Shown here: positions 49,180-57,189 of the stretch, in pieces
Layout of the letters: every line of letters starts with the position of its first letter
Numbering within the stretch: the stretch's first letter is position 1
DNA from: Kitasatospora sp. MAP5-34
GTDB lineage: Bacteria > Actinomycetota > Actinomycetes > Streptomycetales > Streptomycetaceae
Assembly: GCF_029894335.1 (NCBI RefSeq)
Contig: NZ_JARXZC010000023.1
Coordinates: forward strand, 52,883 to 116,882
Direction: 5' to 3'
Length of the DNA: 64,000 bases
The notes under the pieces: model-generated
The model's input: only the letters and a program-made list of their open reading frames with translations
Told to the model about the DNA's origin: nothing
Database searches by the model: none
Program-made: the position numbers and the translations under genes

Positions 49180-50871
49180 GTGGCACCCCGTATGGCCCTC
49201 GTCCCCGACCAGCACGGTCCGGGCGGCCGCCTCCAGCCGCTCGCCGACGACGGCGGCGCGCTCGGCGCGCCCGTCCACGCCCCGGACCTGGCCGCCGCCG
49301 TCGCGCGGTACGAGAGCACGGAGGGCCCGCGCTGGGTCTGGGCCGCCGCCGACAGCGCGTACGTGCCGCTGCTGCCGCTGCGGGTCGCCCGCTGCCACGA
49401 CCTGCGGCTGACGGAGGCGCTGCTGCTCGGGCACGAGGGCCGCTGGGGTGCGCCGCGTTCGCTCGGCGCCGCCTGGGCCCGACTGCACCGGCTGCCCGTC
49501 CCGGCCGACCTGGCGGACACCGGCGGAGCCGACGAACAGGACAGCCTCTTCGCCCCCGACCGGCTGCAACTCCCGCCCGGCACCGACGCACTGCAGGCCG
49601 TCGTCGCCGTCCACGCGGACCAGCAGCGCCGCGTGCAGGCGATCGAGGACCAGGCGGCCCGCGCCCGCTTCCGGCTGCTGATCGCCGCCGAGTCGGCGGG
49701 CGCGCTGCTCGCCACCGAGATCGCGTACGACGGGCTGCCCTGGCGCACCGACCTGCACGACCAGCTGCTCACCGAGCTGCTCGGCCCGCGCCCGCAGGTG
49801 CCGGGCACCCAGCCCAAGCTGCTCGCCGACCTCGCGGTCGAACTGCAGCAGGCACTCGGCACCCGCCCGTTCAACCCCGACTCGCACACCCAGGTGCTGC
49901 GCGCCTTCGCCGACCAGGGCATCCGGCTCGAATCCACCCGCTCGTGGGAGCTGAACAAGATCGACCACCCGGCCGCCCGGCTGATGGTCCGTTACAAGGA
50001 GCTGTCCCGGATCCACGCCGCCCACGGCTGGGCCTGGCAGGACGCCTGGGCGCGCGGCGGCCGGTTCCGCCCCGAGTACGTGGTCGGCGGCGTGGTCTCC
50101 GGGCGCTGGGCCAGCCGGGGCGGCGGCGCGCTGCAGATCCCGCGCATCCTGCGCGGCGCGGTGGTCGCCGACCCGGGCTGGGCCCTGGTGGTCGCCGACG
50201 CCGCCCAGCTCGAACCGCGCGTACTCGCCGCGCTCTCCCAGGACGCCGGGCTCGCCCGGACGGCCGCCGAGGGCGACCTGTACGCGGCGCTCGCCGCACA
50301 CGCCTTCCAGGGCGACCGGGAGAAGGCGAAGCTCGGCCTGCTCGGCGCGATGTACGGCCAGACCAGCGGCGACATCGGCCCGCTGCTCGCCACCCTGCGC
50401 CGCCAGTACCCGACGGCGATGGGCTACGTCGAGGCGGCCGCCCGCACCGGCGAGGACGGCGGCATCGTGCACTCCCGGCTCGGCCGGGCCTGCCCGCCGC
50501 CGTCCGACGAATGGCTCGACCTGACGGAGGCCCCGGAGACTTCGGGCGAGGCCGGTGGCCGCTCGGCGCGGGCCCGTGGCCGGTTCACCCGCAACTTCGT
50601 CATCCAGGCCAGCGGCGCGGACTGGGCCCTCGCCCTGCTCGCCGGCCTGCGGCGACGCCTGACCGCGCTGGAGTCCGGGCCGGACCGGCCGCACCTGGTC
50701 TTCTTCCAGCACGACGAGGTGGTCGTCCACACCCCCGCCAATCTCGCCGACCAGGTCTCCGCCGCAGTCGCCGCCGCGGGCGACGAAGCCCGCGCCCTGG
50801 TCTTCGGGGACACCCCGGTCCGCTTCCCGCTCAGCACCGCGGTGGTGGACTGCTACGCCGACGCGAAGTAA
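49180..50871 (+). CDS. Stand-alone family-A DNA polymerase-like protein
   Basis: A 563-residue protein related to the Klenow part of DNA polymerase I, often annotated as bifunctional 3'-5' exonuclease/DNA polymerase. The N-terminal about 170 residues lie where the exonuclease domain would be but show no DEDD metal ligands. The polymerase motifs are present in altered form: motif A VVADAAQLEPRVLAAL (usual DYSQIELR), motif B DREKAKLGLLGAMYGQTSG (the R, K and YG are kept) and motif C VFFQHDEVVVHTP (HDE kept). There is no 5' nuclease domain. AGAGGAGA precedes the GTG at 49180. The altered motif A keeps Asp and Glu, so polymerase activity remains possible; a repair role is inference. Confidence 0.88.
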   Translation: MAPRMALVPDQHGPGGRLQPLADDGGALGAPVHAPDLAAAVARYESTEGPRWVWAAADSAYVPLLPLRVARCHDLRLTEALLLGHEGRWGAPRSLGAAWARLHRLPVPADLADTGGADEQDSLFAPDRLQLPPGTDALQAVVAVHADQQRRVQAIEDQAARARFRLLIAAESAGALLATEIAYDGLPWRTDLHDQLLTELLGPRPQVPGTQPKLLADLAVELQQALGTRPFNPDSHTQVLRAFADQGIRLESTRSWELNKIDHPAARLMVRYKELSRIHAAHGWAWQDAWARGGRFRPEYVVGGVVSGRWASRGGGALQIPRILRGAVVADPGWALVVADAAQLEPRVLAALSQDAGLARTAAEGDLYAALAAHAFQGDREKAKLGLLGAMYGQTSGDIGPLLATLRRQYPTAMGYVEAAARTGEDGGIVHSRLGRACPPPSDEWLDLTEAPETSGEAGGRSARARGRFTRNFVIQASGADWALALLAGLRRRLTALESGPDRPHLVFFQHDEVVVHTPANLADQVSAAVAAAGDEARALVFGDTPVRFPLSTAVVDCYADAK

Positions 50872-50939
50872 CCCCCCCGGGGGAACGTACGCACTCTGGG
50901 CACCCCTGCTGTGGTTGACCATGTGCACACGTTCCACCG

Positions 50940-51335
50940 TCACAACTTCCGGAAGTCCCGGGCCCCTTCGGCCGCGCTGACCACCTCGGCCAGGCCGGCC
51001 CCGGCCGAGGCGGTGACGACGGCGGCGACCGCGCCCTCCACGAACGGCGCGTCCACCAGCACCACACCGGCGTGCGGATGGTCCTCCAGCGCCGTCCGGG
51101 CCGTCAGCACCGAGCTGCCGAGGTCCGGAAGCACCACCACACCCGCGCCGCCCTCCGCCGCCGCCGCGACGGCCCGGACGATCAGGTCGTAGCTGGTCCC
51201 GAGGCCGCCCTCCTCGGTACCCCCGGCGAGCAGCACCGGCACTGCCCCGGAGCCGAGTTCGACGAGCAACTCGCGGAGCCCGGCGGCCATGGCCGCACTG
51301 TGCGAGACGAGGACGATGCCGACGTGTTCAGTCAT
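50940..51335 (-). CDS. dhaM: Dihydroxyacetone kinase phosphotransfer subunit DhaM (IIA domain only)
   Basis: A 131-residue EIIA-Man-like domain with the phosphorylatable His in GIVLVSHSAAMAAGL and the LAGGTEEGGLGTS loop. It passes phosphate from the PTS (EI/HPr) to ADP bound on DhaL. Unlike E. coli DhaM, which is fused to HPr and EI-like domains, only the IIA domain is present, so separate HPr and EI are needed. It is divergent from dhaK with 63 bp between. The promoter looks leaderless: TAGGGT (51343-51348) then 7 nt then ATG. Confidence 0.92.
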   Translation of the reverse strand: MTEHVGIVLVSHSAAMAAGLRELLVELGSGAVPVLLAGGTEEGGLGTSYDLIVRAVAAAAEGGAGVVVLPDLGSSVLTARTALEDHPHAGVVLVDAPFVEGAVAAVVTASAGAGLAEVVSAAEGARDFRKL

Positions 51336-51342
51336 GCTCCCG

Positions 51343-51348
51343 ACCCTA
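51343..51348 (-). promoter_or_regulatory. -10 box of leaderless dhaM
   Basis: TAGGGT on the minus strand, 7 nt from the ATG. It matches the consensus leaderless arrangement in Streptomyces. Confidence 0.6.
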
Positions 51349-51398
51349 GACCGGTCTCACGCGTAACGTCGGCGGAAGCATCTGCCGAAGGAGCCGCC

Positions 51399-52394
51399 GT
51401 GAAGAAGCTGATCAACACTCCGGACACCGTACTCGCCGACGCACTGGCCGGATTCGCGGCCGCCCACCCGGAGTTGGCAGTGGATCTCGACAACCGGGTG
51501 ATCGCCAGAGGTTCCCGCCCGGCGGCTCCCAAGGTGGCGGTGGTCTCCGGCGGCGGGTCGGGCCATGAGCCGCTGCACGGCGGGTTCGTGGGCCCGGGGA
51601 TGCTCGACGCGGCCTGCCCGGGCGAGGTGTTCACCTCACCCGTACCGGACCAACTGCTCGCCGCCGCGCGGGCCGTGCACAGCGGCGCGGGCGTGGTCTT
51701 CGTGGTGAAGAACTACACCGGCGACGTGCTGAACTTCGGGCTCGCCGCCGAGCTGGCCGCCGAGGAGGGCATCGAGGTCCGTACCGTCCTGGTGAACGAC
51801 GACGTGGCGGTGGAGGACTCGACCTGGACGGCCGGCCGTCGGGGCACCGGCGCGACCGTCATGGTCGAGAAGGCCGTCGGGGCGCTGGCCGAACGCGGCG
51901 CGGGCCTGGACGAGGTGGCGGCACTCGGCGCACGGGTCAACGCCGCCTCCCGGTCGTTCGCGATCGCGCTCACCGCCGCGACCGTACCGGCGGCGGGCAA
52001 GCCCGGCTTCGACCTGCCGGAGGACGAGATCGAGGTCGGCGTCGGGATCCACGGCGAGCCCGGCCGCCGCCGCGAGGCGCTCCGCCCGGCCCGCGAGCTG
52101 GTGGCGGAGGTGGTCGACACCGTCCTCGCCGACCACGACCTGACGGCGGGCGACGAGGTGATCGCGCTGGTCAACGGGCTCGGCGGCACCCCGCTGCTGG
52201 AGCTGTACCTGGTCTACGGCGAGGTGCACGCCCGGCTGGCCGAACGCGGCATCAGGATCGCCCGCAACCTGGTCGGCAACTACGTCACCAGCCTCGACAT
52301 GGCCGGGTTCTCCCTCACCCTCACCAAGGCCGGCCCGGAACTGCTGGAGCTGTGGGACGCGCCCGTCGCGACCGCCGCCCTCACCTGGACCTGA
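51399..52394 (+). CDS. dhaK: Dihydroxyacetone kinase subunit DhaK
   Basis: A 331-residue substrate-binding subunit. The conserved entry VVSGGGSGHEPLHGGFVG forms part of the dihydroxyacetone site. VKNYTGDVLNFGLA and the active-site His in VGVGIHGEPG (about residue 218, which binds the substrate as a hemiaminal) are present. It accepts phosphate through DhaL-ADP/ATP and DhaM. The GTG at 51399 has GAAGGAG upstream. dhaL follows after 10 nt. Confidence 0.95.
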   Translation: MKKLINTPDTVLADALAGFAAAHPELAVDLDNRVIARGSRPAAPKVAVVSGGGSGHEPLHGGFVGPGMLDAACPGEVFTSPVPDQLLAAARAVHSGAGVVFVVKNYTGDVLNFGLAAELAAEEGIEVRTVLVNDDVAVEDSTWTAGRRGTGATVMVEKAVGALAERGAGLDEVAALGARVNAASRSFAIALTAATVPAAGKPGFDLPEDEIEVGVGIHGEPGRRREALRPARELVAEVVDTVLADHDLTAGDEVIALVNGLGGTPLLELYLVYGEVHARLAERGIRIARNLVGNYVTSLDMAGFSLTLTKAGPELLELWDAPVATAALTWT

Positions 52395-52404
52395 AAGGCA
52401 CCCC

Positions 52405-53049
52405 TTGGACGTCATCGACATCCCCCTCGTCCTCGCCTGGGTCCGGGAGATCGCCGCCGCCGTCGAGCAGCAGGAGGCCCGGCTGACCGAGCTGGACTCC
52501 GCGATCGGCGACGGCGATCACGGCAGCAACCTGCGCCGGGGTTTCACCGCCGTACTGGCCGCACTCGACACGCTGGACGAGCCCGCATCGGTCGGGGCGG
52601 TCCTGACCAGGACCGGCAGCACGCTGATCTCCAAGGTGGGCGGGGCCTCGGGCCCGCTGTACGGCAGCGCCTTCCGGGCGATGGGCGCGGCGCTGCCCGG
52701 GGAGACCGCCGACCCGGCGGAGTTCGCGGCCGCGCTGGCGGCGGGGCTCGCCGCGATCCGGAAGCTGGGCGCGGCCGAGCCGGGTGACAAGACCGTCGTC
52801 GACGCCTGGACGCCCGCGCTGGCCGCCTTCGAGCGGACGGCGGACACCGGCCTGGCAGCAGCCGCCGGCTCGGCCGCCGAGGCCGCCGCGCAGGGCGTAC
52901 TCGACACCGTCCCGCTCCAGGCCCGCAAGGGCCGGGCCTCCTACCTCGGCCCGCGCAGCGTCGGGCACCCGGACCCGGGAGCGGCCTCGACCGAGCTGAT
53001 CTTCCGGGCCCTCGCCACGGCCCTGGGCCGGCTCAAACCGTCCGGGTGA
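52405..53049 (+). CDS. dhaL: Dihydroxyacetone kinase subunit DhaL
   Basis: A 214-residue all-helical nucleotide-binding subunit. The Mg-ADP motif AIGDGDHGSNLRRGF, the phosphate loop KVGGASGPLYGSAFRAMG and DKTVVDAWTPA near the middle are intact. It holds the nucleotide that DhaM rephosphorylates. The TTG start has AAAGG 6 nt upstream. Its 3' end overlaps the convergent SpoIIE-type gene by 17 bp. Confidence 0.95.
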   Translation: MDVIDIPLVLAWVREIAAAVEQQEARLTELDSAIGDGDHGSNLRRGFTAVLAALDTLDEPASVGAVLTRTGSTLISKVGGASGPLYGSAFRAMGAALPGETADPAEFAAALAAGLAAIRKLGAAEPGDKTVVDAWTPALAAFERTADTGLAAAAGSAAEAAAQGVLDTVPLQARKGRASYLGPRSVGHPDPGAASTELIFRALATALGRLKPSG

Positions 53050-54202
53050 TCAACAGCAGCAGGGCGTCGTCGCCCAGCTCGCCGCCGGCGTGCGCCAGCA
53101 GGTCCGCGAAGAGCCGTCCGACCGCCGACTCCAGCTCCGCCCCCGAGCGGGCGGCGCCCCGGACCAGGGCGCCGACCCGCTCGGCGAGCGGATAGAACTC
53201 GCCCGAGCGGTGGTGCCGGGCCTCCACCACGCCGTCGGTGCAGAGCACCAGCACGTCGTCGGTGCCGAACGCCAGGTCCATGCTCTGCGGACGGCCGGTG
53301 GCGAGCCTGCCAAGGCCGAGCGGCACCCACGGGTCGGGCGCCTCCAGCACCGTCACCGTCCCCTCCCGGGTGACGTGGATCGGCGGCACGTGCCCGTAGT
53401 GCAGCAGCTCGACCGCCCCCTGCCGCCGGAACTCGGCGAACAGCGCGGTGGTGAACTCGCCGTCCGGCACGTGCCGCTCGACGCTGGCCTCGATCCGGTC
53501 GGCCACCGCGTACAGCCCGTTCTCGTCGTACGCCGCCTCCCGGAAGGCCCCGAGCACCACGGCGGCGGTCTGCACGGCAGCCAGCCCCTTGCCCCGGACG
53601 TCACCGACCAGCACCCGGATCCCGTACGGGGTCTCCAGCACCGAGTACAGGTCGCCGCCGATCCGGGCCGCATCGGCGGCCGAGACGTAGCGGACGGCGA
53701 GCCGCAGCGGCCCGACCGAGGGGCCCGGGTGGCTGAGCAGCGCGCGCTGGGCCGCCTCCGCGACGGAGCTGACGGCGGCGAACGCGGCGGCGCGGCGCAT
53801 CCGGAGCCGGGCGAGTACGGCGCTGAACAGCGTCAGCGCGGTGTAACTGGCCATCGCGCCGAGCAGGAACCGGCCGTCGTGCAGTTCACTGACCTGGTCG
53901 TAACGGCTGAGCCCGAGCAGCGCGAACAGCCCGAGCAGGCAGACCAGCAGCAGTTCCACCGGCCGCAGGGTGAGCGCGGCGATCGACGGGACGACCACCA
54001 TCAGCGGGGCGAGGTACCGGTCCCGGCCGGAGAGGAAGTCAGCCAGCGAGATCACCACGATGGCCAGCAGGGCGGGTGCCGCCCGGCGCCACCAGGCGAC
54101 GTCCTGCAGGTCGGTGGCGAGGATCGCACGCTCCCGCCGGGCCCGTGAGAGCCCGCTGGCGCTGGAGGCCGAGGGCGACTGGGTGCGGCTGATCCGGAAC
54201 AC
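53033..54202 (-). CDS. Membrane-bound SpoIIE-type PP2C phosphatase
   Basis: A 389-residue protein. Three or four TM helices lie in residues about 35-145 (APALLAIVVISLADFL, YLAPLMVVVPSIAALTL, LLLVCLLGLFALLGL, FLLGAMASYTALTLFSAVLARL). A PPM phosphatase domain follows (about 175-385): RIGGDLYSVLETPYGIRVLVGDVRGKGLAA, FTTALFAEF, VLVLCTDGVVEAR and GDDALLLLITR. Such RsbU/SpoIIE-like phosphatases act on anti-anti-sigma factors; no partner switch gene is nearby. The GTG at 54202 is chosen over the longer frame (to 54469) because TATGTT lies 6 nt upstream (leaderless type) and the extra residues look untranslated. A CCGATATGTTCGG inverted repeat overlaps that promoter. The 3' end overlaps dhaL by 17 bp. 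Confidence 0.85.
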   Translation of the reverse strand: MFRISRTQSPSASSASGLSRARRERAILATDLQDVAWWRRAAPALLAIVVISLADFLSGRDRYLAPLMVVVPSIAALTLRPVELLLVCLLGLFALLGLSRYDQVSELHDGRFLLGAMASYTALTLFSAVLARLRMRRAAAFAAVSSVAEAAQRALLSHPGPSVGPLRLAVRYVSAADAARIGGDLYSVLETPYGIRVLVGDVRGKGLAAVQTAAVVLGAFREAAYDENGLYAVADRIEASVERHVPDGEFTTALFAEFRRQGAVELLHYGHVPPIHVTREGTVTVLEAPDPWVPLGLGRLATGRPQSMDLAFGTDDVLVLCTDGVVEARHHRSGEFYPLAERVGALVRGAARSGAELESAVGRLFADLLAHAGGELGDDALLLLITRTV

Positions 54203-54422
54203 ATACCGAACATATCGGACGGAACGACCCTCTGCTCCGGCTGATGACGGCCCGCAGCAGCTCGCAGCCCGCCGACAGGTCGCCCGACGACCGCCCGGCA
54301 ACGACCGCCGATGGATCGTGAGGACACGCCCCCGGGCGGCCGCAAGCGGGGGCAATCGGTGAGCGGACGAATACTCTCTGCTAGCAGCGGGGGCCCGGCG
54401 GCTCTCCGTCACTCCCGCTGGA

Positions 54423-54439
54423 ATACCCCCAAGGGGTAT
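54423..54439. promoter_or_regulatory. CsoR-type copper operator upstream of copZ-copA
   Basis: ATACCCCCAAGGGGTAT is a perfect 7-bp inverted repeat with 3-bp spacer, the form bound by the copper-sensing repressor CsoR. A TATTGT -10-like hexamer directly overlaps its right edge (54439-54444). Cu(I) would release the repressor and switch on the copZ-copA genes. Confidence 0.85.
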
Positions 54440-54501
54440 ATTGTTAGGCAGAAAAGCAAGCCCGGGCACCGACCCGGGACAGGACGCATCCGGAGGTCCC
54501 G

Positions 54502-54720
54502 ATGTCCAGCACCATCACCTACACCGTCAGCGGCATGAGCTGTGGCCACTGCGAGAAGTCGGTCAGCACCGAGGTCTCCGGCATCCCCGGCGTCACCGAG
54601 GTCGCGGCCGACGCCAAGGCGGGTACGGTGACGATCTCCTCGCAGTCCCCGATCGACGACGCCCAGGTCCGCAGCGCCGTGGACGAGGCGGGCTACGAAC
54701 TGGTCGGCCGGGCAGCCTGA
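54502..54720 (+). CDS. copZ: Copper chaperone, HMA domain (CopZ)
   Basis: A 72-residue heavy-metal-associated domain with the Cu(I) motif GMSCGHC near the N-terminus and the expected beta-alpha-beta-beta-alpha-beta pattern (VSTEVSGIPGVTEVAADAKAGTVTI). It should carry Cu(I) to the copA-encoded ATPase. GGAGG precedes the ATG. It is the first gene behind the CsoR-type operator. Confidence 0.93.
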   Translation: MSSTITYTVSGMSCGHCEKSVSTEVSGIPGVTEVAADAKAGTVTISSQSPIDDAQVRSAVDEAGYELVGRAA

Positions 54721-54726
54721 GCCACC

Positions 54727-54765
54727 CGTGCGGGGGCGCTCGCTGCCCGCGCGCGCCCCCGCACG
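54727..54765 (+). terminator. Strong hairpin between copZ and copA
   Basis: CGTGCGGGGGCGC (54727-54739) and GCGCCCCCGCACG (54753-54765) form a perfect 13-bp stem with a 13-nt loop. It starts 6 nt after the copZ stop, with no T-tract. It may be a partial terminator or RNA-stabilising element that sets copZ above copA. Confidence 0.7.
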
Positions 54766-54804
54766 TAGCTCGACCGTACTCAGCGCACCGAGGAGCAGAA
54801 GAGC

Positions 54805-57066
54805 ATGAGCACCGCAACGCCCGGCACGGACCCCGGCGCCCTGCGCGACCGGGTCGAGCTGACCATCGGGGGCATGACCTGCGCCTCCTGCGCCGCACGG
54901 ATCGAGAAGAAGCTCAACCGGCTGGACGGCGTCGAGGCGACGGTCAACTACGCCACCGAGAAGGCCCGGGTCGACTTCGGCCCGGACGTCAGCGTCGCCG
55001 ACCTGATCGCCACCGTCGAGCGCACCGGCTACACCGCCGAGCTCCCCCCGCCGCCCGTCCCCGAGCCCGCCGAGGCCCGCGAGGCGGCCGCCGAGCCCGA
55101 CCCGCTGCGGGAGAGGCTGCTGATCAGCGCCGCGCTGACCGTGCCGGTGGTGCTGCTCTCGATGGTCCCGGCGTTCCAGTTCGACAACTGGCAGTGGCTG
55201 GCCTTCGCGCTGACCGGGCCGGTCGTGGTGTACGGCGGCCTGCCCTTCCACCGGGCCGCCTGGACCAACCTCAGGCACGGCGCCGCCACCATGGACACCC
55301 TGGTGTCGCTCGGCACCCTGGCCGCCTTCGGCTGGTCCGTCTGGGCGCTGTTCTTCGGCCACGCCGGGATAGCCGGGATGAAGCACGAGTTCACCCTCGC
55401 GGCCGGCTCCGGCGACGCCTCCGGCACGCTCTACCTGGAGACCGCCGCCGCGGTCACCATGCTGATCCTGCTCGGCCGCTGGCTGGAGGCCCGCTCCAAG
55501 CGCCGCGCGGGCGCCGCCGTGCACGCTCTGCTCGACCTCGGTGCCAAGGACGTCACGGTCCTCGTGGACGGCCGCGAGACCCGGCTGCCGGTCACGCAAC
55601 TGGTGGTCGGCACGCGCTTCGTGGTGCGGCCCGGCGAGAAGATCGCCACCGACGGCCGGGTGGTCGAGGGCCGGTCCGCCGTGGACGCCTCGATGCTCAC
55701 CGGTGAGTCCGTCCCCGTCGAGGTCACCGTCGGTGACCAGGTGACGGGCGGGACGGTCAACGCGGGCGGCCGACTGGTCGTCGAGGCGACCCGGATCGGC
55801 GCCGACACCCAGCTGGCCCGGATGGCGAAGCTGGTGGAGGAGGCGCAGAACGGCAAGGCGGCGGCGCAGCGGCTGGCCGACCGGATCTCGGCGGTCTTCG
55901 TCCCGGTGGTGATCCTGATCGCGCTGGGCACCCTGGTCGGCTGGCTGCTGGCCGACCAGGGCGCCACCCAGGCGTTCACCGCCGCAGTAGCGGTACTGAT
56001 CATCGCCTGCCCGTGCGCCCTCGGCCTGGCCACCCCGACCGCCCTGCTGGTCGGCACCGGCCGGGGTGCCCAGCTGGGCATCCTGATCAAGGGCCCGGAG
56101 GTCCTGGAGACCACCCGCCGGGTGGACACCATCGTGCTGGACAAGACCGGCACGGTGACCACCGGCCGGATGGCGCTCATCTCCGTGCACACCGCCGACG
56201 GCGTCTCCGAGGAGCAGGCGCTGCGGCTGGCCGGCGCCCTGGAGCACGCCTCCGAGCACCCGATCGCAGCCGCCATCGCCGCTGCGGCCGCCGAACATCT
56301 CGGCGAGCTGCCCCGGGTGGAGGACTTCGAGAACGTACCGGGCCGGGGCGTCCGGGGCACGGTCGACGGCCACGCCGTGGTCGCGGGCCGCGAGGCCCTG
56401 CTGGCCGACCAGGCCCAGCACCTGCCGCCCGACCTCGCCGAGGCCAAGGCAGCGGCCGAGGCCGCCGGCCGGACGGCCGTCGCGGTCGGCTGGGACGGCG
56501 CGGCCCGGGCCGTCCTGGTGGTCGCCGACACCGTCAGGCCCACCAGCGCCGAAGCCGTCGCCCGGCTGCGCACGCTGGGACTGCATCCGGTACTGCTCAC
56601 CGGCGACAACCGCGCCGCCGCAGCAGCGGTGGCGGCCGAGGTCGGCATCGCGGCGGAGGACGTGATCGCCGAGGTGCTGCCCGAGGACAAGGTCGCCGTC
56701 ATCCGGCGGCTGCAGGCCGAGGGCCGCTCGGTGGCGATGGTCGGCGACGGAGTGAACGACGCCGCCGCACTGGCCCAGGCCGACCTCGGCCTCGCCATGG
56801 GCACCGGCACCGACGCGGCCATGGCGGCGAGCGACCTGACCCTGGTCCGGGGCGACCTCCGCTCGGCCGCCGACGCGATCCGGCTCTCCCGGCGGACCCT
56901 GGCCACCATCAAGGGCAACCTGTTCTGGGCATTCGCCTACAACGTCGCCGCGATCCCGCTGGCAGCGGCCGGCCTGCTCAACCCGGTGGTGGCCGGCGCC
57001 ACGATGGCCTTCTCCTCGGTCTTCGTGGTCACCAACAGCCTCCGCCTCCGCCGCTTCACCGCCTGA
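54805..57066 (+). CDS. copA: Copper-exporting P1B-type ATPase
   Basis: A 753-residue P1B-1 ATPase that pumps Cu(I) out. It has one N-terminal HMA domain (GGMTCASCAARIEKK), eight predicted TM helices, the actuator motif MLTGESVPVE, the metal-channel CPC in IIACPCALGLATPTA, the phosphorylation site VLDKTGTVTTG, the nucleotide-domain HP in EHASEHPIAAA and the hinge MVGDGVNDAAAL. The C-terminal helix has the conserved FAYNVAAIPLAAAGLLNP and a final MAFSSVFVVTNSLRLRRF. AGGAG lies upstream of the ATG. It follows copZ, separated by a hairpin, under the same copper operator. csoR itself is not in this window. Confidence 0.95.
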   Translation: MSTATPGTDPGALRDRVELTIGGMTCASCAARIEKKLNRLDGVEATVNYATEKARVDFGPDVSVADLIATVERTGYTAELPPPPVPEPAEAREAAAEPDPLRERLLISAALTVPVVLLSMVPAFQFDNWQWLAFALTGPVVVYGGLPFHRAAWTNLRHGAATMDTLVSLGTLAAFGWSVWALFFGHAGIAGMKHEFTLAAGSGDASGTLYLETAAAVTMLILLGRWLEARSKRRAGAAVHALLDLGAKDVTVLVDGRETRLPVTQLVVGTRFVVRPGEKIATDGRVVEGRSAVDASMLTGESVPVEVTVGDQVTGGTVNAGGRLVVEATRIGADTQLARMAKLVEEAQNGKAAAQRLADRISAVFVPVVILIALGTLVGWLLADQGATQAFTAAVAVLIIACPCALGLATPTALLVGTGRGAQLGILIKGPEVLETTRRVDTIVLDKTGTVTTGRMALISVHTADGVSEEQALRLAGALEHASEHPIAAAIAAAAAEHLGELPRVEDFENVPGRGVRGTVDGHAVVAGREALLADQAQHLPPDLAEAKAAAEAAGRTAVAVGWDGAARAVLVVADTVRPTSAEAVARLRTLGLHPVLLTGDNRAAAAAVAAEVGIAAEDVIAEVLPEDKVAVIRRLQAEGRSVAMVGDGVNDAAALAQADLGLAMGTGTDAAMAASDLTLVRGDLRSAADAIRLSRRTLATIKGNLFWAFAYNVAAIPLAAAGLLNPVVAGATMAFSSVFVVTNSLRLRRFTA

Positions 57067-57095
57067 CCGGCGGCCCCCTACTGGTCGGGGTTCCC

Positions 57096-57166
57096 CAGGG
57101 CGCGGGGACCTGCGCGCACAACCATGCACCTCCGTGCACAGTTGCGCAGAGTCCCCCGCGCCCCGA
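57096..57166. repeat. Dispersed stem-loop element, diverged copy C
   Basis: AGGGCGCGGGGAC (57096-57109 region) pairs with GTCCCCCGCGCCCC (57151-57164) with one bulge; a TGCGCG...TTGCGCA inner stem follows. It resembles copies A and B in its ends (GGGCGCGGGG...CCCCGCGCCC) but not in its interior. It lies at the convergent copA / SDR junction. Confidence 0.65.
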
Positions 57167-57189
57167 GGTGGTTGCCCTGACGGGGTCAC

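Noticed and set aside
54409..57189. A 926-codon frame antisense to copZ-copA
   Set aside because: It mirrors copA codon bias (Gly/Asp/Arg/His-rich) and has no motif or ribosome binding site.
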